Assembly: GCA_003170375.1 (NCBI GenBank) | Contig: PMZN01000083.1 | Location: forward strand, 1,225-14,373 | From: Acidimicrobiaceae bacterium | GTDB taxonomy: Bacteria > Actinomycetota > Acidimicrobiia > Acidimicrobiales > Bog-793 | Reading direction: 5' to 3' | Length of the DNA: 13,149 nucleotides | Part shown: positions 6,099 to 12,724 of the stretch, in pieces | Position numbering within the stretch: position 1 is the first letter of the stretch | Layout of the letters: each line of letters starts with the position of its first letter | Translations under genes and position numbers: made by a program | The notes under the pieces: model-generated | What the model saw: the letters and a program-made list of their open reading frames with translations, nothing else | Databases searched by the model: none | What the model was told of the DNA's origin: nothing

Positions 6099-7797
6099 CA
6101 GACCTGTAGATACCGCTCCAGTTCGGCGAGGAGGGCTGAAAGCGTCCGGCTGGGCCTTTGCCGAAAAGGGCGAGAAGGTTGCCGGTGATCTCGCCCACGA
6201 TCGGAGCGGGACACGACCGGCCTGCACGCGAGCAGGGCGCCAGAGAGGGGATCCAGTTGGTGGTCCCGCTGTCGAAGATGCCGGCGTGGCTGGTCGGGTC
6301 GCTCCAGTAGGTCATGTCGGAGTCGAGGAAACCTTGCGAATCGCCGAGCTCGCTGATGGCCTCTTTCAGGGGAACTGGTGAGTGTCCGAGGATTTCGACG
6401 TTGACGGGATAGTCGTACGGATCGAACTCGTCGAGGTCGGTGGCAATCACCCCGGGCACGCTCGAGCCGTCACTCAGTCCGGTTCCCTTGAAGATCCAGG
6501 CGCTCGCGTCCGCGACTACGAAGGGAACCGGTCGGTTGCCGGGCTCGACGAAGCCGACGTAGTTCTCGCCTACGAAGCCGACCTCGGACCAGTCGGCAGG
6601 CGGGCTGGCCCAGATGTTCCCTGTTACCTGTAGGGGGTTCCCCTTGCCGTTGAGGGGGTCCTCGGTGGCGTCGCGATAGTCGACCTCCTCGCGGTCGGGT
6701 CCCAGGGGGGAGCCTTGGAGGCGGACATGACGCAAGACCGCGCTCGCACCGAAGAACACCATGTTGACGCCGGCTTGCTCGGCCGCCACTGCGGCCCGTC
6801 GCTCAAACAGCGACCAACACTCGTCGTGACCGAGAGAAAGCAGAGTCTTGTGGTCGAGCAAGATGCCTGGGTGCTGTTCGACGGTCACGTCGGTGACATA
6901 GGCGACGTCCAGCCCGTGCTGTTCGATAAAGCGGATGAAGGGGTACTCACTTCCGAGAAAGTCGCCTGCGCCTTCCCCATAGGCGTAGGGCCGGTCGTAA
7001 GAGACGATCCGTGCCCGCGAGCAGAGCGGGTACACGTCTGTGGGACAGGGGCCCTCCCCGGCGTAGAAGTCGTAACCCCCATAAGGGTTCCAGGCCTGCC
7101 AGGTGAAGACGTCGTTCTTCACCAGGTACGCGGCCGACGAAGTCGGGTCCCAGATCGTGAGCGGGACGTAGCTCTCCTGGTCACCGGCGCCCACGAGCTT
7201 TAGCAGGTAGTCACCTTGGACGAACGCGGACGTCACAGCGATGGTCAGCGTCGGCGACCAGTTGTCGCACGCGACCATGTTGATCCCTGTGGTCAGCGGG
7301 CAGGTTGGTTGCTCATGTCCGCGGACCTCGAGGGATCGCCAGACGAGACGCGCACCTAGCCCCTGGTAGTAGCCCATGCGGTAGGCCTCGATGTGGAATC
7401 GGGCTGCCGCGGTGGACACGTACAGCTTCACCTTGGCTCCCGGCGCGGCATATGTCGTGGAGGCGAACCCCGCGATGCCCGACGGCGTCCCGGGCGTGAT
7501 CATCCAGGCCGTGGTCCCCGGTCGCCGGTTCTCTGCGAGGACCCAGCTGGCTTCGACGCCGTCTGGCCCGGAGAAGGTGGTAGCCACGGCTGGTGGTTTG
7601 TGTTTGGTCTGTTCGTGGTGGTGCACGGCTTGAACCTTTGCAGCAGGCGAGCTACAAGCCGTCGCAACCAGCATCAAGGCACCTAGGAGGACGAGGCCGC
7701 CGTACGCGTGGCCGTTCATCGGTGCTTTGGTCGCCACTTGTGTGCCAGGTGTCCGCCACCGTGGGTGCTCAAGCAGTTTGGAATTCCTCATGCTCAC
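6091..7797 (-). CDS. Lipoprotein of the N,N-dimethylformamidase large-subunit (beta) family
   Basis: This 568-residue protein has a basic N-region, a hydrophobic segment (about 33-45) and a lipobox-like LVATAC with Cys48, so it is probably exported and lipid-anchored. The core matches the dimethylformamidase large-subunit-like family: SAAYLVKNDVFTWQAWNPYGGYDFY (about 221-245), SYDRPYAYGEGAGDFLGSEYPFIRFIEQHGLDVAYVTD (about 266-303), the LLSLGHDE.WS motif (319-329), FFGASAVLRH (348-357) and PLGPDREEVDY (364-374). In characterised dimethylformamidase the large subunit holds a two-Tyr/one-carboxylate iron site and hydrolyses the amide; no small subunit gene is seen here. The family's usual GHDEYWS reads GHDECWS (Cys327). 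Start candidates: GTG 7797, ATG 7791 (GGTGAG abutting) or ATG 7719, which begins directly at the signal peptide. The substrate is unknown; many family members are uncharacterised secreted proteins. Confidence 0.85.
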   Translation of the reverse strand: MSMRNSKLLEHPRWRTPGTQVATKAPMNGHAYGGLVLLGALMLVATACSSPAAKVQAVHHHEQTKHKPPAVATTFSGPDGVEASWVLAENRRPGTTAWMITPGTPSGIAGFASTTYAAPGAKVKLYVSTAAARFHIEAYRMGYYQGLGARLVWRSLEVRGHEQPTCPLTTGINMVACDNWSPTLTIAVTSAFVQGDYLLKLVGAGDQESYVPLTIWDPTSSAAYLVKNDVFTWQAWNPYGGYDFYAGEGPCPTDVYPLCSRARIVSYDRPYAYGEGAGDFLGSEYPFIRFIEQHGLDVAYVTDVTVEQHPGILLDHKTLLSLGHDECWSLFERRAAVAAEQAGVNMVFFGASAVLRHVRLQGSPLGPDREEVDYRDATEDPLNGKGNPLQVTGNIWASPPADWSEVGFVGENYVGFVEPGNRPVPFVVADASAWIFKGTGLSDGSSVPGVIATDLDEFDPYDYPVNVEILGHSPVPLKEAISELGDSQGFLDSDMTYWSDPTSHAGIFDSGTTNWIPSLAPCSRAGRSCPAPIVGEITGNLLALFGKGPAGRFQPSSPNWSGIYRSAT

Positions 7798-7940
7798 CAG
7801 TCGATACCCTCGTTCGTCGTCTCCGCGGATCGTAGTGACCTTCGGTCGGTCTTGACGGACGCGGCGCCGGCGTCGAAGTGGTGGAAGGCCGCCGGGCCGT
7901 ATTGCACCTCGAAACGAGCACGTTCCGCGGCAACAAGCAT
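7794..7940 (-). CDS. Possible small ORF coupled to the lipoprotein gene
   Basis: A 48-codon frame runs from ATG 7938-7940 to TGA 7794-7796. Its product begins MLVAAERARFEVQYGPAAFH and ends TTNEGIDW. Its middle codons are strongly G/C-ending, as in real genes here, and the stop overlaps the GTG start of the lipoprotein gene in a TGGTGAGCATG junction, a layout typical of translational coupling. There is no good ribosome site before the ATG, and the frame stays open further upstream into the SHOCT gene region, so this could be a gene remnant or a longer ORF without a clear start. I do not recognise the protein. The alternative is that the 201-bp gap is simply the lipoprotein gene's leader. Confidence 0.3.
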   Translation of the reverse strand: MLVAAERARFEVQYGPAAFHHFDAGAASVKTDRRSLRSAETTNEGIDW

Positions 7941-7998
7941 CCGCGCCGCGAGACTTCGTTTCCCTCTTTGGCGTCGGTGAGGTTGTGGTGGGAGTCTG

Positions 7999-8328
7999 CT
8001 ACGAGGCCGGGGGCGGCTGGTTCGGGTCGATGTACGACCCCGAACCGGGATTGACCGAGAGACCCAGGTTCGCCGCCCTCTGTGCGTACTCCTCCCAGCT
8101 CAGCTCGCCGCGGGCGTACCGGACACGAAGCTCGCTGAGAGCGGGGTCGACTCGCGGGACCTCGGTTGGCCACGATCCGGCCTGCAAGCGCGGGGCCGGC
8201 AACCTGCTCATCCGGACCAGGGCGACTATGCCTACTACCAGCGCCGCTGTCAGAAGCACGAGCAGGAGCAAAGCGAAGACACGCGGGCCGTGGTGGAGTC
8301 CATAGCCAAAGCGAAAACGAAACATCAT
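7999..8328 (-). CDS. Small SHOCT-domain membrane protein
   Basis: This 109-residue protein has a short basic/aromatic N-terminus, one strong transmembrane segment (about 17-39) and a cytosolic- or exported-side linker. A SHOCT motif follows at about 59-89 (RVDPALSELRVRYARGELSWEEYAQRAANL, containing the diagnostic 'L..RYA.GEL..EEY'). It ends in a Pro-rich tail. SHOCT is a short helical hairpin often found at the C-terminus of small membrane proteins and thought to mediate oligomerisation or interaction; no enzymatic role is known. The start is set at ATG 8326-8328 because GGAG lies six bases upstream; the earlier in-frame ATG (8338-8340) has no ribosome site and overlaps that GGAG. The gene lies 86 bp downstream of the MFS exporter gene on the same strand. 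Confidence 0.8.
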   Translation of the reverse strand: MMFRFRFGYGLHHGPRVFALLLLVLLTAALVVGIVALVRMSRLPAPRLQAGSWPTEVPRVDPALSELRVRYARGELSWEEYAQRAANLGLSVNPGSGSYIDPNQPPPAS

Positions 8329-8386
8329 AGGAAACTCCATCGTGACGCGCTTTGCTGCACTAGTAAAGCCGCCCCCATCTTGAAAG

Positions 8387-8402
8387 GCCCGTGAAGCCGG
8401 GC
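8387..8402 (-). terminator. Weak hairpin after the MFS gene
   Basis: The arms GCCCG/CGGGC with a 6-nt loop lie 13 bases past the MFS stop. On the minus strand they are followed by CTTTC rather than a true T-tract. The stem is short, so it may only attenuate or be incidental before the SHOCT gene. Confidence 0.2.
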
Positions 8403-8414
8403 AGAGGTTCGGAC

Positions 8415-9641
8415 TCAAGTCCCGCCGGTGCTCGCGCGTATATGTCGCACCGACGGGATGAGGAGGATGACGGCGACCCCCACGATCAAAAAGGCGCTGC
8501 CGATGATGAACATGGCGTGGATCCCGAGGACGGAGGCAACCGGTCCGACAATCGCATAGCCGAGCGGGAGGAAGATGAGCGAGCCGAACCAGTCGTAGGC
8601 ACTCACTCGCGACAACACCTCGGTAGGGATCTCCCGTTGCATCGTCGTCTGCCACTGAGTGTCGAAGATCGCGAAGGCTGCTCCGCCCAAGAACGCGCCG
8701 ACTGCAATGACGGGCACGGGCGCGCGATAGGCGAGGACGAGCAGGGGATAAGGCCAAACGAGCAGCGAGAGTGCCGCGGCGACAAGCGGCCGGCCAAAGC
8801 GCAGGCGCAGCATCGCGACACCACCGACGACAGCACCGGCACCTTCAGCACCGAGGATCGTCCCCCACGCGGTCGCGCCGCCAAGCGACTCCTTCGAGAT
8901 CACGGCGCCGAGGACGAGGAATGGCGCCATCATGGCCATGTTGGAGATCGACGCCACCACGACGATCGCCCAAAGCCAGGTTCGCGACCAGAACTCTCGC
9001 CACCCGCGTCGAAGCTGTTCGTAGAAGGAGTCCGACGATGTCTCTGTGGCCGGCCCGAGGCGGAGGGCTGCGAGCGAGCACACGCTCAAGACATACGAGA
9101 GAGCATCTGCGAGGATCGCCCAACCCGGGTTGGCCGTCGCGACGATGACGCCTGCGACCGATGGCCCGATGATCGCACCTATCGAGAACGTCAGCCCGTT
9201 GAGTGCGTTGGCCTGAGTCAGGTGATCGCCGGGGACGATCTGGGGAATGAGCCCGGTGAGCGACGGCATGAAGAACGCCGTGCCCGTTCCGACCAGCGCG
9301 GGGAGCAACAGGAAGCCCCAAAAGGGCGGGTGCCCGAAGAGGATCCAGGCGCCGAGCGCTGTCTCCGCCGAGGCTCGAAGGACGTCGGCGCCGAGCATCA
9401 CGTGCCGCCGGCCGAACCTGTCGCCCGCGACGCCACCGACGAGCAGGAAGACCACGAGCGGAACCGTTTGGGCTGCCAATACCACGCCGACGTCGGACGC
9501 AGACGCATGGCGTAGCGCAAGCACTGCGAACGAGAGCGCCACCGGCGTCATGCCGGTGCCAATCGAGGAGGTCAGCTGGCCGAGGAAGTAGAGGCGGAAA
9601 TTGCGCTCGCGAAGGGCGCCCGTCCACTTCTCCAAACCCAT
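8415..9641 (-). CDS. MFS transporter, EntS/MFS_3-like exporter
   Basis: This is a polytopic inner-membrane protein of 408 residues from the chosen ATG, with about 12 hydrophobic segments. It opens with ALRERNFRLYFLGQLTSSIGTGM, the standard start of the enterobactin-exporter-like MFS_3 group. It has motif A in the loop after the second helix (GGVAGDRFGRRHVML) and the mid-protein LTQANALNGLTFSIGAIIGPSVAG block typical of that group. Such proteins are proton-driven drug or siderophore exporters; the substrate cannot be read from sequence. Start: the frame extends up to TTG 9711-9713 (24 more residues), but neither that nor ATG 9639-9641 has a strong ribosome site. The ATG was preferred because it starts just before the conserved N-terminus. 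It is flanked on the same strand by the aquaporin gene upstream and the SHOCT gene downstream; the gaps are too large to be sure of an operon. Confidence 0.92.
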   Translation of the reverse strand: MGLEKWTGALRERNFRLYFLGQLTSSIGTGMTPVALSFAVLALRHASASDVGVVLAAQTVPLVVFLLVGGVAGDRFGRRHVMLGADVLRASAETALGAWILFGHPPFWGFLLLPALVGTGTAFFMPSLTGLIPQIVPGDHLTQANALNGLTFSIGAIIGPSVAGVIVATANPGWAILADALSYVLSVCSLAALRLGPATETSSDSFYEQLRRGWREFWSRTWLWAIVVVASISNMAMMAPFLVLGAVISKESLGGATAWGTILGAEGAGAVVGGVAMLRLRFGRPLVAAALSLLVWPYPLLVLAYRAPVPVIAVGAFLGGAAFAIFDTQWQTTMQREIPTEVLSRVSAYDWFGSLIFLPLGYAIVGPVASVLGIHAMFIIGSAFLIVGVAVILLIPSVRHIRASTGGT

Positions 9642-9833
9642 GGGTTCCGATGCTAAAGCCTGGTCGAACAACTCGTAGTTGTCAGGAGAAAAGGCGATCT
9701 CTTTGTACGACAAGTGCGGCTGGGCTCGAGCCGGTCAGGTCATGTCTCGATTTGGCGATGACGTAGTGCTCCATGAGTTCGTCTACCTCGGACCACGACC
9801 ACCGTTTCACTGATCTGCGTCGTCCGGCTGTGT

Positions 9834-10661
9834 TCAGGTGGAGTCTGGACGCCGGATCTCGGTGAAGAGCTCGCCTTGGGCGGCTTTCGAACCGGAGGAG
9901 CCACCACCGGGGCCCCTCAACACGAACGCCACGGCGACTGCCAACACGGCACCGGCCAACGGGCCTGCGACATACACCCAGTAGTGACTGAAATGGGCGC
10001 TCACAACGTCGGGCCCGAACGTGCGAGCCGGGTTCATCGAGGCGCCCGAGATCGGGCTTGCCCACAGACCGGCCAGCGCGATGTAGCCACCCACGCCGAA
10101 GGCTCCGAAGAGCCCGACGTTCTGGGCTCCCGAGGCTGTGCCGAGTATCACGCTCACCAGCCCGAGCGTGAGCACGGCCTCCATCAAGAAAGCGTCGACC
10201 CCTGAGTAGTTCGCCGCCGGGTAGCTCGAGCCGTACATGGCCGAGACGTGGATGACTGCCTGAAGGAACCAGGCTGCCAGGGCTGCGCCGCCCAACTGGA
10301 CCACCACGTATCCGGGCACCCGCCGCCAGGGGAAGTCGCCACGGAGTGCGAAGGCGACGCTCACGGCAGGATTGAGATGAGCGCCGGAGATCTTGCCCAT
10401 GAAAAGGATGACCGCAAGCACCATGAGCGCGGGCGCGATCACTGCGGCGGCCCGGCTGATGGTGTCGGGGAACGCCCGTCCCATCATCCCTCCGCCGGCG
10501 GCGGCGAGGACCAGGAAGAAGGTGCCCAGCAACTCGGAGAAGAGCCGGCGCCATTCCTGGCTCGGGTCCTTGAAGTCCTCGATCGTCTTGAGGGTCCGGT
10601 CCTCGATGACTGTGCCGAGAAGGACCGGGCGCCTCGGCCGGTCCTTACCTTCCTGGGCCAC
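9834..10661 (-). CDS. Aquaporin-fold (MIP family) channel with atypical filter
   Basis: This 275-residue membrane channel has six transmembrane helices and two half-helices, with NPA boxes intact at 97-99 (ISGAHLNPAV) and 210-212 (SGASMNPARTFGP). A charged 38-residue N-terminal tail, ending in DPSQEWRRL, precedes the first helix, and a Gly/Ser-rich hydrophilic C-tail follows. By hand alignment to E. coli AqpZ, without gaps around each NPA box, the constriction positions F43/H174/T183/R189 become Pro77/Gly198/Ala207/Arg213. That is much wider and less polar than a water-specific pore and also unlike GlpF (W/G/F/R). It may pass larger neutral solutes, but this is inference. The start is GTG 10659-10661 with a strong GGGAGG ribosome site five bases upstream; a TAGATT -10-like element lies on the minus strand at about 10692-10697. 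It is divergent from the Moco oxidoreductase gene. Confidence 0.93.
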   Translation of the reverse strand: MAQEGKDRPRRPVLLGTVIEDRTLKTIEDFKDPSQEWRRLFSELLGTFFLVLAAAGGGMMGRAFPDTISRAAAVIAPALMVLAVILFMGKISGAHLNPAVSVAFALRGDFPWRRVPGYVVVQLGGAALAAWFLQAVIHVSAMYGSSYPAANYSGVDAFLMEAVLTLGLVSVILGTASGAQNVGLFGAFGVGGYIALAGLWASPISGASMNPARTFGPDVVSAHFSHYWVYVAGPLAGAVLAVAVAFVLRGPGGGSSGSKAAQGELFTEIRRPDST

Positions 10662-10815
10662 CGGTCCTCCCGTTCACGCCGCGACGCGCACAATCTACGA
10701 CCTTTGATGGCAGCACAATGGGTAGTGCGGACGACTCCAACGGCCGAGGTAGCAAGTGTATGAACGCACGGGGTTGAACGTCGCCCGCCGATCTTGACTC
10801 GGGAACCGTGGGGCC

Positions 10816-10836
10816 ACTGCGCACCTGATGCGCAGT
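10816..10836. promoter_or_regulatory. Perfect inverted repeat, candidate operator
   Basis: The arms ACTGCGCA and TGCGCAGT surround a CCTGA centre, giving a perfect 8-bp dyad. TGCGCA is itself a palindrome, so it also reads as two TGCGCA boxes 11 bp apart, one helical turn. It lies in the 280-bp divergent gap, about 105 bp before the Moco gene and 155 bp before the aquaporin gene. It is followed by a weak promoter-like pair, TTGAGC (10853-10858), a 17-bp spacer and CACACT (10876-10881). An operator is favoured over a terminator because no gene ends nearby. Confidence 0.4.
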
Positions 10837-10941
10837 CGTCCGGTGCCGGGACTTGAGCGCCGCAAACTCACGCGGCACACTGCCAGCAGACCGACTAACG
10901 ACAAAGGGGGACACCATTCCTGACCGGTCCGGCAGGGACTC

Positions 10942-11550
10942 GTGAAACTCACACGGGAGTTCAAGGGTCGCGGCGGTGCAGTACGCGACCCCAGGCTTCC
11001 GCCAGGCCAGTACGACATCGGTTCCGACTGGCCTGTTCTCACAGCCGAGGCGACGCCGAATCTTGCGACGTCGCAGTGGTCCTTCGCCGTCGAGGGACTT
11101 GTCCGAAACGCGGTGACCTGGACCTGGGACGAGATCCACGCTCTGGAACCGGCAACCTACGAAGGCGACATCCACTGCGTGACGACGTGGTCGAAGTTCG
11201 GCGTGAGCTTCAGGGGGGTCTCGGTCGACACCCTTCTGGCCTGTGCGGAGCCATTTCCGTCAGCGAGCCATGTGGTCGCCTACTCGCACACCGGCTACAC
11301 GACGAACCTGCCGCTCGGCGATCTGACCGGCGGCAGGGCGTGGGTGGTCTGGGAGTACGAGCGGCGCCCGCTCGAGGTCGGGCACGGAGGCCCGGCCCGG
11401 CTGCTGGTGCCGCATCTGTACTTCTGGAAGAGCGTGAAGTGGGTGGCCGGACTGCGGCTCCTGGACCACGATGAACCGGGATTCTGGGAGGTCAACGGCT
11501 ATCACGACCGGGGCGATCCCTGGCTCGAGCAGCGTTATCAGGGCGACTGA
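10942..11550 (+). CDS. Sulfite-oxidase-like molybdopterin oxidoreductase (short, cytosolic type)
   Basis: This 202-residue protein carries the sulfite-oxidase Moco domain and no dimerisation domain. Key features are W46-to-W60 (QWSFAVEGLVRNAVTWTWDEI, the family's 'W.L.V.G.V..P..ls..el'), the candidate Mo-ligand Cys79 in HCVTTWSKF, and GYTTNLPL (118-125). The closing signature is GHGGPARLLVPHLYFWKSVKWV (147-168), followed by FWEVNGYH. No Tat signal or membrane segment is seen, so it should act in the cytosol, unlike MsrP/YedY. The start is GTG 10942, the only start after an in-frame TGA at 10921-10923, with an AGGGA four bases upstream. The next gene is a FAD reductase overlapping its 3' end, its likely electron partner. 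In this family the substrate is generally unknown; sulfite, sulfoxides or N-oxides are possible. Confidence 0.92.
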   Translation: MKLTREFKGRGGAVRDPRLPPGQYDIGSDWPVLTAEATPNLATSQWSFAVEGLVRNAVTWTWDEIHALEPATYEGDIHCVTTWSKFGVSFRGVSVDTLLACAEPFPSASHVVAYSHTGYTTNLPLGDLTGGRAWVVWEYERRPLEVGHGGPARLLVPHLYFWKSVKWVAGLRLLDHDEPGFWEVNGYHDRGDPWLEQRYQGD

Positions 11551-12259
11551 GCTGGATGCTCCGGCGCCCGGCCGCTGGCAGGTTGCGACGGTCACGGGAA
11601 TCACGAAGGAAACACAAGACGCGAAGACCTTTCGCCTCGCGCTCTCCGAGGCCTCGCGGCACCTCGCTGGACAGCATTACGTGGTCCGGCTGACCGCGGC
11701 GGACGGTTACACGGCCACGCGGTCCTATTCGGTTGCATCGCCCCCGGGCGACTCCCAGGACATCGAGATCACCGTCGAGCGACTCGAGGACGGCGAGGTG
11801 TCCTCCTATCTGCACGAGGTGGTCGTCCCCGGTGACGAGCTCGAGGTGCGTGGCCCCATCGGGGGCTGGTTCGTGTGGCGTGGTGACACACCGGCCCTGC
11901 TCGTCGGCGGGGGATCGGGCATCGTGCCCCTCATGGCGATGCTCCGCCTAGCCCGGCGATCGGGACGTTCTGACCTTGTGCGTCTCGTGGCCTCGGTTCG
12001 CAGCCCGGTGGAGCTCTACTACGCCGAGGAGCTCCCCGGCCCGGAGACCACGGTCGTGTTCACGCGTGAAGCACCGCCGTCGTGGGACCGCCCACCTGGC
12101 CGTCTCGGCGAAGAGGACCTGCGCCGTGTGCTGGCGCCAGGGGCCACGGCGTACGTCTGCGGGTCATCAGGCTTTGCCGACCACGTAACGGGCCTGCTCG
12201 CCCGACTGGAGTTTCCCGACGAGCACATTCGTGTCGAGCGTTTCGGCCCGACCAGCTGA
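11471..12259 (+). CDS. FAD/NAD(P)-binding ferredoxin-reductase-type oxidoreductase
   Basis: This electron-transfer flavoprotein has up to 262 residues. The FAD-binding barrel spans about 35-135, with the isoalloxazine/phosphate motif RSYSVAS (84-90). The NAD(P) domain spans about 140-262, with GGGSGIVPLMAML (146-158), YVCGSSGF (228-235) and the C-terminal RVERFGPTS. There is no [2Fe-2S] ferredoxin domain. Conserved sequence begins at about residue 36 (WQVATVTGIT). Start: the only canonical start in frame is ATG 11471, inside the preceding gene, giving an 80-nt overlap; no ATG, GTG or TTG lies between it and the conserved core. A non-standard start near 11537-11560 is the alternative. It probably passes electrons from NAD(P)H via FAD to the adjacent Moco protein, a split version of the Moco/FAD arrangement in eukaryotic nitrate reductase. 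That pairing is inferred from neighbourhood. Confidence 0.9.
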   Translation: MNRDSGRSTAITTGAIPGSSSVIRATELDAPAPGRWQVATVTGITKETQDAKTFRLALSEASRHLAGQHYVVRLTAADGYTATRSYSVASPPGDSQDIEITVERLEDGEVSSYLHEVVVPGDELEVRGPIGGWFVWRGDTPALLVGGGSGIVPLMAMLRLARRSGRSDLVRLVASVRSPVELYYAEELPGPETTVVFTREAPPSWDRPPGRLGEEDLRRVLAPGATAYVCGSSGFADHVTGLLARLEFPDEHIRVERFGPTS

Positions 12260-12688
12260 CCGGACGACTTCAGGCTCGAGGAGTTCAGGGCCCTTCGAGA
12301 TGAGTGCGATAAACAGCTATATGAGCCTGAAGAGGGACTGTGCTGAGAATTGATGCGACGCGGGTTTCAGCACGCCGGGTTCCGGCACCCTCGCATAGGC
12401 AGCAGATTGCGGGCCTAGTGCCCGGCAACGTCTTTTGGCTCGCCCTTGACATCTACCCCTGCTCATGCCACTGTCTTGGCCTGCGAGGGGAGCATTGATA
12501 CCCAGCCTTCATGTGGTCGCTTGAGCTGGGCGGAGCGAATAGCGAACCCGTTCTCGCCCGGTGTACAAGGTGACTTCAGGCCTTCGAACAGAGCGAACGG
12601 TAATGGCGAGACCTCTTCAATCTCAACACGGGACAGCTGCCGTGGAGTGGCCGTCGGTCGCCCGCGCCGGTGGACCCTCAGGAAGTCC
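12260..12688. other. Intergenic stretch with little coding signal; one long-loop inverted repeat
   Basis: About 430 bases follow the reductase stop with no convincing gene. An inverted repeat GTGCTGA (12340-12346) / TCAGCAC (12367-12373) has a 20-nt loop. A bulged CTCGAGG / CCCTTCGAG pairing (about 12276-12300) lies just after the reductase and could act as a weak terminator. No tRNA, direct-repeat array or insertion-sequence end was found. Confidence 0.4.
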
Positions 12689-12690
12689 AT
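12463..12690 (-). CDS. Doubtful small hypothetical protein
   Basis: A 75-codon minus-strand frame runs from ATG 12688-12690 to TGA. Its product begins MDFLRVHRRGRPTATPRQLS and ends with SMLPSQAKTVA. Its amino-acid mix is protein-like in the middle (EIEEVSPLPFALFEGL), but its third-position G/C is clearly lower than in neighbouring genes, and there is only a poor ribosome site. The frame also extends upstream as far as 12858 over the opposite-strand ORF, where it is almost certainly a shadow. It would be divergent from the right-end gene. I do not recognise it; it may be non-coding or recently acquired DNA. Confidence 0.2.
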   Translation of the reverse strand: MDFLRVHRRGRPTATPRQLSRVEIEEVSPLPFALFEGLKSPCTPGENGFAIRSAQLKRPHEGWVSMLPSQAKTVA

Positions 12691-12724
12691 GTGGGCTCGT
12701 GGCTGCGGGGGAGAAGCGACGTTG

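Noticed and set aside
7769..8173. A 134-codon minus-strand frame over the SHOCT gene end and the gap after it
   Set aside because: Overlaps the better supported SHOCT gene in another frame; the product is Arg/Pro-rich without motifs.
8329..8757. The long N-terminal extension of the SHOCT frame (252 codons in total)
   Set aside because: It runs antiparallel in register over the MFS 3' end and is Arg/Pro/His-rich; the GGAG ribosome site and membrane helix place the start at 8328.
8391..9515. A 374-codon plus-strand open frame opposite the MFS gene
   Set aside because: The product is highly charged (Arg, Glu, Asp, Gly), has no motif and is antisense to a clear 12-helix transporter.
9682..9810. 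A 42-codon minus-strand frame with a plausible-looking peptide (MEHYVIAKSRHDLTGSSP) between the aquaporin and MFS genes
   Set aside because: No ribosome site, no recognisable family, and it is only the tail of a long shadow frame across the aquaporin gene. It would also overlap the possible TTG start of the MFS gene.
12340..12400. Possible tRNA-like T-arm (GGGTTCCGGCACCC)
   Set aside because: No acceptor stem, D-arm or anticodon arm could be paired around it.
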